Assembly: GCF_000003815.2 (NCBI RefSeq)
Contig: NC_049980.1
Coordinates: 8,665,431 to 8,729,430, forward strand
Direction of reading: 5' to 3'
DNA: 64,000 nt
Source of the DNA: Branchiostoma floridae
Taxonomy: Eukaryota > Chordata > Leptocardii > Amphioxiformes > Branchiostomatidae
Every line of letters starts with the position of its first letter. Within the stretch, counting starts at the first letter, position 1. Under the pieces are notes generated by a model. That model was not told the origin of the DNA, did no database searches, and saw only the letters and a program-made list of their open reading frames with translations. Of the stretch, positions 12,001-24,300 are shown piece after piece. The position numbers and the translations under genes were made by a program.

Positions 12001-12200
12001 TTCACCTTTATTCGTGGGGTAACCTATATCCGTTGTTTTTAAAAGAAGGTATTTTGGGATATGAAGTGGACAGTGGTTTTAAATTGCAACAATCTTAGTT
12101 TGTAAGAAAAATATTAGAAATATTGCAGTCGACTTGAAAAACCTTACTATCCAGTTTCTTTCACAACAACGGATATAGGTTACCCGCGAATAAAGGTGAA
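12001..12200. mobile_element. MITE family C, complete copy, TTAG target duplication
   Basis: The left end TTCACCTTTATTCGTGGGG, followed by TAACCTATATCCGTTGTT, is the inverted complement of the right end AACAACGGATATAGGTTACC, followed by CGCGAATAAAGGTGAA. TTAG flanks both sides. It lies just 3' of LRRC49. Confidence 0.87.
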
Positions 12201-12678
12201 TTAGCGTTATGTCTGAGCCAAGGTTTTACATCCAAACTGACAAATATATATCTTTACAAAGTCTTATGTATCAGAGACATATGCAAATCATACCATCATA
12301 TCAAACTTGTATGTTCAAAATGTTTGTCTGTTTCCTTTATAACACAGTCCTAGAACACATTGGACAAGATATAAGAGGTACAGATTAAGTGGAATGGTTC
12401 CTTCAGATATAAAAAGAGTTTATTTTTTCCATTCTTCATTTAGGTAAGGTATCAAACTGTTGCATTCAAGCAAACCTTGTCTCTCTTTCCATGTATGGTC
12501 GTTAAGTTGAAGTACCTCGATCACGTACCCATGTTTTAATGGGTTACAGTGCTCATAGAATTCTTGGCTCTACGACAGACATAACTATGCAAGTCTTTTA
12601 TAGAGTTGTAAATATTCTACACTTCTCTCTCTCTTATATAACCATTAGGAATGTATTACGTCCTTAGACGAGATAAGT

Positions 12679-13049
12679 TACTGTAAATGCATTTAAGTTT
12701 GCGGTGTTTTCATGTTCGCAGCTTGCAGTGGAGGTTTTAGTTAAAGACGCTAAAAAAAAGTTTTTGTTCTGTCTTCTGACTGCCTACCCACTTGTACATG
12801 TGCTACATGTACACACTATACATGTGTTGGCCGGCAACAATTTAGTCTGCTCGTATATGTAGCACCTATGGCTTTGCTCAAGTGCTAGTTGGTTGTTTTC
12901 AACTGTCTGTCTGTGTTTTCACTACTGTACGCATAGAACTATGGACTATATGACTGTAGCACTATTGCAAAGTCAAAACAACCATGATCACCCTACCTTC
13001 TCCTTACCGCAAAATTTAAATCACTGCAAACTTAAAGGCATTTACAGTA
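12679..13049. mobile_element. MITE family A, copy 2
   Basis: It has the same TACTGTAAATGCATTTAAGTT terminus at the left and AACTTAAAGGCATTTACAGTA at the right, with a longer and diverged interior. It lies between the LRRC49 stop and the CRT-like gene stop. Confidence 0.75.
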
Positions 13050-13625
13050 GTTATTTGACCACTGCACCATTCAGGGATTAACAGTAAGATAGATATTAGT
13101 ATACTGTAGTTAAGGACGTTTTTAAAACCTCCTTCATAATATGTGCATTTTGCACTTGTGATATACCACAGATTCACAATGTGATCTTTGATATCTTTAA
13201 AATTGATAAATGACAATTGCTGCTAATATATGGTGGAACATGTATATAATATGATATAAGATATGTGACGTGCAGTGGTAACTTTATAAGTGTTATGAAG
13301 GAAACAATACTGATATGTCAGCAATATCCATATTGATGTTACATTATGAATTTCATACAAGTACACACTCAGTATTCTTTGCTATCATATCAATATTTTG
13401 TTTTTTGCAATCCATTTGAAATTATTGCTTTTACAGTGAGTGCTGGGAAAGTTGTAAAAATTCGTTTTCACAGCATGCCTAGCATGAACCATATTTCCCA
13501 TCTGGTTTAATAAAATATGATTTGAAATCAATTCGCTCTTCAAATTGTGGTGAATTTTTTTGTCCTGCAATCAAAGTAATGCATAAGCTATAAACTACAC
13601 AAAGTGAACTGTGTTGTGAAATATA

Positions 13626-13784
13626 GTTGCTGTTGTGATTTGTTTAAATCGATATTTTCAGTGGAGGTAAAAAGACTGGTAATGTCCATGGTGCTGATCA
13701 CGTCATCGGGACAGAGAACTGTCCCTGTACTTGTACAGCAATCTGCTAGGTGGCGCCTCTGCACTGACAATGAACTATAACGTT
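13626..13784 (+). repeat. Interspersed repeat with CTCF-like core, copy 1
   Basis: This is about 160 bp shared with 16375-16536. Common blocks are GTTGCTGTTGT, CAGTGGAG, TAATGTCC, TGGTGCTGATCACGTCATC, ACAGCAA, CTGCTAGGTGGCGC and AACGT. TGCTAGGTGGCGC (13744-13756) fits the CTCF core YAGRKGGCRS. It lies just beyond the CRT-like stop codon, on the opposite strand. Confidence 0.75.
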
Positions 13785-13967
13785 ACATCCAGTACGATTG
13801 TCACGACTTGAACACGGCGCTTTTACTAGCTCTATGTTACTCTGCATACAGAGATGAATTTGAATATATATTCATATATGAAACATGAAAATGGGTGATG
13901 ATACTAAATACTGTTATTGATGTGTTACTGTTAAAAATAAGTACAATTTTTGTGTCTCCCATCGAAG

Positions 13968-16900
13968 TTAAATATTAGCATATTGGACATGTGATGTGAT
14001 AAGTGGCGTCTTCTCTGGGTCTGTCTTCTGCGTGCCGGCATCGGTGGAACGTTCTGACGGTCTGTAGAGACAAAAGTAATCCGTTAATACTCAGGACAAC
14101 ACGGTGGACTTTTCGGGTTCACCAGAGGGACGTAAGACTATTTGCTGACCTACTAGTATTCACAGCGCTGCACCTGTCCCCGCGCGCCACAGACAGGTGG
14201 TCAGTTAACTCAATTTTGGAGGATAACCAATCAGGGGAGTTATGCAAATGAGCACGTATGCTAATGAGGGCAGGGGTATAAAATGGGAGATATATTATAA
14301 AGGCGACAGTTTAACTTTGGGGAGGAACAGCAAGTGGTGGTTGGGAGAAACAGGCGAAAAGTCGGGTAAAATTGGGAAGGGAATTGGGATGTTGAGATGT
14401 AAAGAGGAGGGTAGTATTTTTTTTACCGACAACGGAGATTTACTTTAAGTTTAAGGCGTTTTGAGTGACATTCATCACTCTTCTTTAGCATCACTAACGT
14501 TAGAATAAACTGGCGGAAACAAATTCAGTACAAGTACATCTACCGGTAACGTTAACTACTAAACAAGTTGACAGTAGCTTTTCCTATGGTTTTGTCTTAC
14601 CATGATGAGAACCTACCTAAACGTGATTTACATTTGCATGCGATCATTACATGTTCAATCGTTTTTTCTAGTAAACCTCCGTTTTTATCCAGTCGTAGAG
14701 ATTAAATTGTATTTGAATATTGTTTACCTGTGTGTAGCCTTCAGATCACATAAACGTAACTTGTAACTTAGGTGCACCTTTTTCTACCTTAACCTCGCCG
14801 TAAAATGATGCTTTTCCGACCGATATGACTCACCCGGTGTTGTAGAAGTAGATGGAGGGCACCATGAGGGCCAGTGCGCCCAGGGAGAACCAGGTGGCGT
14901 TCCCGGTGTTAACCTGGAAGTGGAACGGGTCCTCTTCAAACAAGGTCCAGAAGAGGAACCCTAGTGGCGTCACGAGGGACTGCAGCGGGGTAGAAAATAA
15001 AAACTCACTGAATGATAAGAGTCGAGAGGAACATCTATTGTAATTGTACATTATTAGCTTTGGTGGCAACCTTGTTATAGTTTACTGGCAGTACCACACA
15101 GGCTAATACGTTAAATCCGACTTCATTCCCTTTTGAAATAAAATCGAATTCATTGTACTGGAGAGCGCATAAAACTGAATAACCCAAGTGTGGCACTCCA
15201 TATCTTAGACAATAGAACCACAGCACGCTAGCCTAGAATCCAGACAGTTTCCGGCCTACACAGGCCTACCCTAATTCTGGTAGACCGACAAGTCCAAAAC
15301 CCTTAGGAAGCAGTGGGAGTCGTGGGAAGCCTTACCGAGACCAGTGCGAGCATTGTGGCGCCCTCGGCGTGCCGGAGTAACAGGCCCCCGCCGAAGTAGC
15401 TGACGGCGTACCCCAGGATGAAGACGGTCCCTCTGGTGCCGGGTTCGCTCGTGCAGCCCCGTCCGCCGAAGAAACAAAGAAAGCCAAAAGCAACACTGTA
15501 GGGAGGAAACATAGACGTTATTTTTTCTAGCATTTTCTAGATGTAGATAGATGTGAATAGGCACAATCGCTTTGTGGAATTCAATGATCAAGCCTTTGCT
15601 TGTATTTTCTCTCCGCCCATTACTTTCTGTTAACTTTCCCTTTATTCTTGGCCATTGTGTTTTCTAATTATTAAGTTTTCACGCTGCAGTGTCATCAACG
15701 TCTCATCATACCAAGAAATCTTCTGACGACATCTGCCGAAATTTCCTTACATCCACAAAAAGAAGAAAATTCTGAAAAGAAATGTTCAACTGTAAACAGT
15801 GTCTGAAAAAACTCCGGGGATTCTATTTGCGGCCCTAATATAATATTCCTCATGAAACGAAAAGGAATCATTCTCACTTTTCGCCGAAGTCGTGTATGTC
15901 TGCGCTGTTACCGAACCCGGGGATGATGTCCGTCCAGAACAGCGCGGCTGCGCACAGGAACTGGTACACGGACTCCCAGAACAGGAACCAGATGAGGCTG
16001 ATCTGCTCCCGGCGTGCTCCCTTCGTCATCTTCATCACCTTCTCCTCGATCACGTTCATCGCCGCCGCAGGCACCTATAGGGGGAAAGTGACGCGGTAAC
16101 ATGACGTCACTTTAAAGATGGCCATGCACTAACCTGAAAACTGTGGTCTTAGTACATTGCTAAACTTTCCAACACGCGGATCATATTTCCAACGACCACT
16201 GTTACCCTTTTCATAGAGAGGAGAAAGAGTTACAGACAAGTGATCTTGTTAACACGTGATCTTGCGGATACGTGACGTCAGCAATTGAATTGGTCAAAAT
16301 ACGAAGAACTTCCTTTACACATACATGTAGTACCTCCTGTCTCTTACGGCATTCATAATTCAACATAAAACGCAGTTGCTGTTGTAAGTTGTCGACAATT
16401 ATATTTACAGTGGAGTGTGTAAGAAGAACATGTGTAATGTCCTTGGTGCTGATCACGTCATCCGTACAGGCAGCTGCCTTTGTATTTCTACAGCAACCTG
16501 CTAGGTGGCGCTTCTGTACTGATTACTCTAACGTCATGACTTGACGACAGAATCGACTCACAACACTCGCACTAATTTACTCTGTATTCCTGTTTACAAA
16601 ATGAGTCTGAATTATGAAAATTGCTGTACTGTTATGAGGGCCATGAACGCAACTGAAGTTCCTTTGCCGACACGGATAATAAACATAGCCAAACTACAGG
16701 AAATTACTTAGTATCTAATCACAGACAGAAATGTCACATCATGTACTCACGAAACCGATCATGAAGCACAGAGGCCAGAGCACGCCGGCGACACCCTTGG
16801 CGCCCGGTGCCTTGTCCGCGCCCAGAGCCGGGATCATCTTCGGTAGGAGGCACACGAACAGGGACAGCAGGACCAGCATGGAGCAGATGAACTTCCTCTG

Positions 16901-18587
16901 TGTGGGCTTCCTCCTCAGAACCAAGAGTCTGTGAAAAAATTGAAGGGAACGTTTTAGGTTACTACCCGTCCAAATAGATGGAAGGCGACATCATTAACGC
17001 TAGTTCACCTTTATCGATGGGGTAGCCTATATCAATTCAATAATCAGTTCAATGATTTATTGAAAATCAAAATTCGTACCCGATCGGATACAATGTCCTT
17101 CATGTCAATATGGTGCCGAAGACGAATACAAAGATTCGTGAATATGATCGAATATAGATCTTACACACCCTAGCCAAATACATTGTACCGTGTACAACTG
17201 CCAAGCAAATAAAAGTTCATTCATGATTGAAATGATGACTGAAATCTGTGTGCACTACCCTCACCTCAGTAAAGTGATGGGGGTGCCAAATGCATTGTAC
17301 CGTGTATAACTGCCAAGCAATAAAGTTCATTCATGATTGAAATGATGACTGTGCACTGCACGCACCTCAGCAGTATAGTAATGGGAATGGAGAAGTTTCC
17401 CAGGATGGCCTGTAGGTACGGAGCCGTTCTGGACCCGCTGGAGGCGTTCACTACCAGCACTCCGTTCAAGGCGTCAAACAGCCCCACTAGGAACAGCAGG
17501 GTGTGCGGGAACTTCAGGTCCGTCTCGGTGATGTGACCTGTGTGGTGGCAAAACTCATGTTACTTCTTATCTTTATTTACTACGATTGACATTGATGCAG
17601 TTATCATAATGTAAGACAAGAAGTAGTCTAGTGTTGGATGTAAACATAGCCTGTAGGAGACCACTTACCCAGGAGAAAAGCTCCCGCTAGACACACGCCA
17701 AAGAGGACGACGAAAGAGAAGCTGGCGAATGAGAAGACGAAGTACGGGACGATGTGAGGCGCTGACGTGCCGTTATGTGACGTGCCGTTTGACGTGGCGT
17801 TGGGCAGGCCTGGCGTAGCGGCGTCTATCCACAGGGGCAGGGCGACGTTCTGCGTCACCTGAAGAGGATTATGTTTTTAGGTGAGTAGAAACGATAAAGA
17901 TGAATGAACGAATGGTTGATTTAGTTTCCTATGAAACCTTGCAGTCTTGCAACTGAAATACGCTTTACTTACAACGAGTTAAAAGTTATACCATGTATTA
18001 ACAGTTCAAACTTGCATGACATATAAAACATTCCGTTACCATAACATAATTGAACAGACATAAAAATGCCTTTGGTTTGAGTAGTCAATTGCGTTACATA
18101 TAAAACAGTTATTTAACTAATACTGACTAATAATGTATCAAATAGTCCCCATTCATTCAGATCGAAAACACGTTAAGATTATTGAGCGCTAGCCGTCGTT
18201 GAGCAATCGGACAAGGTAGCAAACAGCTTTCAACAGGTGGGTATCTGTACCTATTTGTACGACGTTTGACATTTCTAAGTTTGTGAGAGTTGGGATAGGA
18301 TGTCTGGGTAGTGGTGATGATTAAACCATTCTGTGGTCCCTCTATGTGCCACCTTTCCGCTTCGCTGCCATAACATAGACTTGATCATTTATAACTTACA
18401 CTAGTGTAATGTTAAAAAGAATGACCTTTGAGCATTTCAGAGACCTAGAATTAAGGAAAACGTCACCTACCAGTCCAGCCACAGCGAGGAAGGCAAAGAT
18501 GATGTTAGCTACAGAGACGGAAACTTCCCAGCCACAGCAAAATGTCAGCCGGCGGTGCCGTGTGGTGGTCTGGGCACGTCTTTCCAT
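13968..18587 (-). CDS. CRT-like (chloroquine resistance transporter family) 10-TM transporter, complete
   Basis: Eight exons: 18471-18587 (ATG), 17669-17858, 17366-17537, 16751-16928, 15878-16074, 15336-15495, 14834-14979, 13968-14061 (TAA). They sum to 1254 nt, 417 residues, with consistent phases; the usual family length is about 420. About ten hydrophobic segments alternate with short loops. The stretch GLFDALNGVLVV...YLQAILGNFSIPITILLR matches the family's DMT-type repeat by position and character. The loop between the first two membrane segments holds three N-glycosylation sequons (NAT, NGT, NGT). The short last exon encodes a hydrophilic tail with EKTPLI, a fit to the [DE]xxxL[LI] lysosomal sorting signal. 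Known relatives export peptides, drugs or thiols from digestive vacuoles, lysosomes or plastids; a lysosomal or endosomal location here is inference. The start is the first ATG after a strong splice acceptor at 18603. An EamA/DMT transporter of another subfamily is the alternative. Confidence 0.82.
14155..14425 (+). promoter_or_regulatory. CCAAT/octamer/TATA element, copy A
   Basis: This is a promoter-like block shared with 59215-59472. In order it has CCACAGACAGGTGGTCA, CCAAT (14227-14231), the POU octamer ATGCAAAT (14242-14249), a near-copy ATGCTAAT, and TATAAA (14277-14282). A conserved downstream tract follows with GTCGGGTAAAAT and AGAGGAGGGTAGTA. The order resembles vertebrate histone H2B and snRNA promoters, but I recognise no histone or snRNA downstream. 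It could equally be the 5' end of a mobile element. Confidence 0.6.
16375..16536 (+). repeat. Interspersed repeat with CTCF-like core, copy 2
   Basis: Partner of the repeat at 13626-13784, same orientation, inside an intron of the CRT-like gene. The CTCF-like core TGCTAGGTGGCGC is at 16499-16511. Confidence 0.75.
17004..17033. repeat. MITE family C terminus fragment
   Basis: TTCACCTTTATCGATGGGGT followed by AGCCTATATC matches the left terminus of the element at 12001. Nothing more is recognisable. Confidence 0.55.
17173..17388 (-). repeat. Tandem duplication across a splice donor of the CRT-like gene
   Basis: Two units of about 105 bp (17173-17284 and 17285-17388) share GCCAAATACATTGTACCGTG, GTTCATTCATGATTGAAATG and a donor region. 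The functional donor is at 17365 (CTGAG|gtgcgt on the minus strand). The duplicate near 17272 reads CTGAG|gtgagg and is a better consensus donor, but follows only about 20 nt of exon-like sequence. Confidence 0.8.
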
Positions 18588-18602
18588 CCTGGATACGTAG
18601 CG

Positions 18603-21148
18603 ACTGTCAAAGAAAACAAAAAATGACGACCGCAAGCTGCTGGTAGTAACGTTAGGTGTAGACGCTTTCCTGCCCAACTAGAACGTTGGAAGATACCGGC
18701 TTTTTGTAGGCAAAAGTCTTCAAGGTTCAAGTACAAAACACTCTGCTACGGTACTGGAAACTACTACCACGTCTGGCTGCAGGCGCGCCTATCATTATGT
18801 ACTGAGTCAGGTGTGATAAACGGTATATGGGAAGTCACCCGGTAGGTATGATGAAACAACAGGAACTCTTGCGAAGCAGGTCTTGTGATGTTCATGTGTT
18901 CAACACTGAATGAATTAATGAATGACATCATTGTTCAAAAGAGCCATGCCTTTACAGGTTGGATTGCATGAGGAAGCAACCGGGGAAGGGGATTCATAGC
19001 ATGACATTATGGAAAAAGTGGCTGAATTAATAATCTACTTCAAATATTAAAGCAGAGCGGTCTTTGACGCCTAAGAAACCCCTCCCCTGACTCAACTACT
19101 TGCACTATCATTTCGTTCTTATATCTTTAGTCGATAGCTTGGTATGATTTTAATACGAGTAACGCCGTGGTGTTATCAGAATGAGCAACAGTATGGGACG
19201 TGCCCTTGAATGTTGACAAGTTACGTAACGTATTTGAGAACAATTGATAATTGATTTTGAATAACATTAGATTCATTTTGATATTCTTTATCAATATATT
19301 CAACCACGATATAACTGTCAATGTGTATTCCTACAGTTTGTATGTGTGTGTTCCGAAAACCCTACATGTTGGAAGTACATTGCAAGCCCACCTGTATTGC
19401 AAAGCTTGACTGTTGTGTTGTAACGCTAATGTTGTTTGTCAAAGTGACGGCCGGTCACACAAGAATCACGTGTACGCCCACATGGCAAGGTTACCTGAGG
19501 ACATATTATGACCAAGGAGGTTGAATTATTCAACCTCCTTGTTACTCTTGTTATGACTCACCTGGAACACGTGACCGCGGGTAGCCCATTCGCCTACAGC
19601 TGCAGCTCACTGGACTGCCGAAAGTTGCTGCGTTCTAAATTGGATGTGTGTTTCTCTCGAATTAATAATGGAATATCATACAAAAGTCACATAGGTGACT
19701 TAAAAAACACCAAAACACACAAAGCGTAAAAATCGATGAAATACGCAGCGAAGTCACCAACTGCTTCAGTTAGATACCCGCTGTATACGAGCGATCGCTG
19801 TTGTTATTTATATCCGGGGTATTCGACGGTTGGTGCCTACCAGGACGTCAGTAGATTGAATTAAAGATTGATATTTAAATTAGCAGATCAAATTACTGTT
19901 TAATATGTAAATCAATCTTTTGCCAAACACCTGCTTTTTGCCTACCATTGCGTCACCGTGACATCATTATTTGGAACCAAGGAGCTATCGGTTGGAACCC
20001 ATCGAAAAGTTTAATAAAGAGTGCGCACTACAGATTCCTGACTGTCTCAGCACATTTTGTTTGCACTTGGGAACAGAGAGTTCCACAACCATATATTCTA
20101 TAGGGTAATATTTGTAATCTGAATTGTAAAAAACTATCAGTTGTCGGAATATTTACAAATCAATTGATCATGATTGACTCAAACCACCCTGATGTTTTGC
20201 TCAGCAGATAGACTTTTATTCTCTTGTATGCAGGGAGAGGTATGTAATATTGTGAATTCAGGAAAAAGGACATTTCTGCATTTCTGAGTTTATCTGCTAA
20301 ATACTGAGGCCTAAGTTTTAATCTTCTGAAAATGATGTCTCATCAAGATTGCATCTTAAGGATGTATGACCATGGCAGTTGTACAATAACAGTTGTTGGA
20401 ATCCACCAAAGGTACTGGTATAAATGTCGTCAATTGACTGTCATATCTTACTTCCAATCTACAATATCAAAGTCATAACTTACCAATTCATAACTACTTT
20501 TCAACTTCTGCCATCTTGGATCAAAGAGAAATTTGTCTTCCAAAATCTTCTAATCCCCCTCTGTTGACTTGGTTTACAGTAACAATTAAGTGTTACCTTT
20601 AAGATAACCAAAAATCACTTTACAACTACGATGAGTCTGTCAAGTAATTAATTACAGCTCATTATTTGTAGAACATGGTGATGGACCTGAGACACATTTT
20701 TACCAAAATTCCATTTTATCATTATACATGGAGTTGCTATAACCAGACAAAACTGCTTTTTTTGCAATTGCATGAATTGTCTAGTTCATTGTTTTTTCAA
20801 TTCTTGTGGGTGTAAATACACTATGGCAAGGAATGCATTTGCATATAGAATACTGCATATGTTATGATGTAATGGCCACAGTTGATTTTCTATAAGTCTT
20901 GTGTCGACAGGCACATACCTACCAAACACTGGTTCATAATTGTACAACAATGTGAGCACATTTTCACCACATAAACATTTAAATTCATTTTACTCAATGT
21001 GTACTACATCATATGCAATCTCATGTAACTCACAGTACTTCACAGATCACCTTCATTTCATCATACACAATGTATAAGTCAATGTAAGGAAGCCTAACCT
21101 ACCATTGTGCTTTTTATCAGAGTGAAATAATAAAATAGTGGTAATTTT
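18603..21148. other. Spacer 5' of the CRT-like gene and 3' of the HECT gene
   Basis: The CRT-like 5' UTR and promoter must be here. The 13-bp hairpin at 19513 is the only structured item. 19900-21148 is AT-rich without recognisable genes. Confidence 0.5.
19513..19541. repeat. Perfect 13-bp hairpin
   Basis: CAAGGAGGTTGAA, loop TTA, TTCAACCTCCTTG. There is no U-run after it and no gene to terminate, so it is more likely the collapsed remnant of an inverted-repeat element. It is in the spacer 5' of the CRT-like gene. Confidence 0.75.
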
Positions 21149-21154
21149 TTTATT
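21149..21154 (-). terminator. Candidate poly(A) signal of the HECT gene
   Basis: AATAAA on the minus strand about 210 nt beyond the stop codon at 21367. Confidence 0.4.
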
Positions 21155-21366
21155 TTGACTTGTTTAGTAAGAATAAATTTTACAGAGCCACTTGTCCTAT
21201 TTACATAGGCTGTGATCTCTTACATAAATTTACACAAAATTAAGGTCTATCATCACATAAAATCTAGCTTGATTGTACATGGCATATTAAAAAGAACTTG
21301 ATCATTAATAAAAGTTCAAGTCAGTACAGCGTATTAGTAGCTTAAGCTATAATGTTCAAGTCATTT

Positions 21367-24300
21367 TCAAGTCAAGTTGTACTCCCACGCAGCACTGTCC
21401 TCCAGTAGAGTCATCCACACATGGTTGAACTCCTCCTGAGTAGAACACTCCTGGAACGTGGGGAGGGCGATCTCGTTAAAGCAGGTGTGGGACTCGATGC
21501 CGCGCACCCCCGGGTCCACTCGTACCTTTATCTGGTCCATACTGAGGAGATTACTCCCCGTTACGTACCGTAGAAACTTCCTGCAGACATCCTCGTTGGA
21601 GTTGTACAGAAACGACGTCAGCATGGAGAAAACCCTCGGCCCCTCCCCCCTCTGACTCTGAGTGGTTAGTTCCAGTTTACCGATGATGTTGTTTGCGGTT
21701 GGCTGCAGCGACGAGTACAAAGCGTGGATGTCCTCCGTGGTCACCTGTTTGAAGACCTCGGCACTCGCTTCCCCGAAACCGGACGCGATGCCCAAAATGG
21801 CGGACTTTGGTTCCTCGAAAACCTTGAACTCTGCCACACGGTGGAAGATCTCGGGAAAATCTTCGAAAGTTGGCACCGTCTGAATCTCACAGTTGATGAG
21901 GAAGTCTCTGAGCTCTGTCTTGTTGGACTTGAAATTTTCCGGTGTGTAGTTGTCGAACAGGGATTTGAGCATGGTTCTCTCTGTTTCTGTCAGTGTGTTG
22001 AGGAAGGCCTCCTGGACGGCTGGCTTGGCTGGTTTCTTGTCCAGAATATGCAAAGTGATGACCTGAACAAAGACACAAATGTAATGCTTAGTCTGTATCT
22101 TTTGCTTATTACTTTGAAGTACCATTCTTTGTATCCTCCGTAAGTGTCACAGTTACTAGAAACTAAGTTTCTAGTACATGTGTACCATTTGCTGCAAGCA
22201 CTATGAAGTGACTGTCTTCAGGCACAGGCTACGTTTTTAGCAGACTGATACCAGGCCGACAGCTGGTGTCTTTGGTGGCTCTGTATCTGTATCTGTGTAT
22301 CAAAACACAGTACTGTAAATGCATTTAAGTTCGCGGGGATTTAATTTTGCGGTAGCGGGAAAAAGGACTTTTCTCAGTGGTTTTAAGTTCGCCGTAACAC
22401 CATAGACTGCAGTCTAATACCATGATAGAAAAATGTTTGCAGTGGGTTTTTTTTCAGTTAAGAGGTCGCCGCAAAAACCGCGAACATTAATACACCGTGA
22501 ACATTTCTGCATTTACAGTATATGCACCAATCTAATCTAGAACTCTTGGTAGTTTAGCCCAAGCCAGTTTTGGCTAGCCCTGGTCAAAACTCCCACAGGC
22601 TAAACATCCCCGGAACACTAATTTGATTGGCAGGTATATCGCCGCTACAGTTGCCAGCCCGCATTGTTGGTCTGGCACCCAGGGTTGGCAGAGGTACACG
22701 TATGAAATATACACTTTTCAAAAGATCTACAGGATCTACATCATATGATTTGAGAGCCCAACACTGTAGTCTTACCTCAGGGATGACATCCACAGGGTAG
22801 TGCCCAACCAGCACATAGCAGTGACACAGCGCCCTCCCCACGGCCTCCCAGTACCTCTGGTTGTACTCGGGGGTGGAGATGGGCAGGCGAACATCCGACC
22901 CTGCCGTGGACTTCTGCTTCACCGCCTCCCAGAAGATGGTGAACATCTCCCTGCTGACTCCCTTCACATCCACGGATGGCTCACCCTGCGGTGATGGGAA
23001 TGAACATAAACTATGAGCCATGATCTGAGCGAAGTCTGACATGTAATAGACTGTGATCTGTGCTTTGATGCAATTTGAGCATTAACTACATGTAGGTTGC
23101 CTATATGGAGCATGTCACCGGAACGTACTGCACCTGCGCGAACCCTGGTGTTTTGGGGCTTGGTTTGGTCAACGTTGCATTGAAATACCGCTTGTTGCAC
23201 AGTATATGTTAGAGACATGGTTTCATGTAAAACGTACACGGGATTTTACCCTTATATACGCACGTACTTTCTTAAAACTCTCACGGGGATGCCCTAACAT
23301 CGGCTCCCGGTCCATCCGCCTTGCCGTGGTGTGAGAGCCCGAATGTACCAATCTCCCAGTCCCGGGGTAGGTGCCACATTCCTACTCTGTAACCTCGAAT
23401 GAGGGGGTGGAGCTTGGGTAGTCGCTAAAGGATGGACCTGCAAGCACCCCAACCCAAACCAGCACGTCTCCATCTCCATGGTGCCGCTGGAGAAGGCGGG
23501 TGCCCAAAGTGCGTGGGTCCCAGGCCGCATCCTGCGATCCACCTTAAACAAATTCACGCAAAGGCTTTCATGCCAGAACTAACAGTCTCAACCTACTTCC
23601 ATCACTCCCAAAAGTCCCGTGGCGATGGTACTCTGGATGACGGGGACAGGCCTGGTCAGCTGGAAGTCTCTAGTCCGGAGCCACACACTGGCGGCACCTG
23701 TGTGATGGTCGTCCTACCCTCAAAGCTGTGGTGACGTGGTAGCTCGGCAGCTGCAGGTGTGACTGGGCTGGCCTTTTTAGGAGTACTGCAGCCCACTCCA
23801 AATGGAGAGACCCCTAGAAAAGGTGGGGTAAACATCGGTCACCACAACCTCCCCTGACTGGCAGACCGTGGCCAGTGGGGACCTACTTCTGCGGTCAACA
23901 CCCGAGAAGAAAAGCTAAACCTAAACCTAAATTGAACCCTTTCAAGGTGGGGGCTTGGAATGTGAGGACCCTCATAGACCATGATGATACAGAGAGACCA
24001 CAACAACGTACTGCTCTTGTGAGTCGAGAACTTGATCGCTTCAACATTGATATTGCTGCCCTCTCCGAAACAAGACTTGCTGGAGAAGGAAGTCTGTCTG
24101 AAGCTGGAGCTGGGTACACTTTCTTCTGGAAAGGGAAAAGTGCTGAAGAGCGGCGGATCCATGGCGTAGGCTTTGCGGTCAAGAGTTCAATTGTGAATCG
24201 CTATAACCTGGTCCCAACCGCTATAAACGAACGTCTCATGACCCTCCGTGTGCCACTCCCCGATAATAACCACCTGACTCTGATTTCCGTCTATGCACCA

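Larger units (their letters stand above)
11896..13967. other. Spacer between convergent LRRC49 and CRT-like genes
   Basis: It contains a complete family C MITE, a family A MITE, one copy of the CTCF-core repeat and otherwise AT-rich 3' UTR-like sequence. No coding region is supported. Confidence 0.6.

Noticed and set aside
23432-23734. 100-codon frame before the LINE endonuclease, considered as LINE ORF1.
   Set aside because: No coiled coil, RRM or CCHC knuckle is visible. It is more likely 5' leader sequence.
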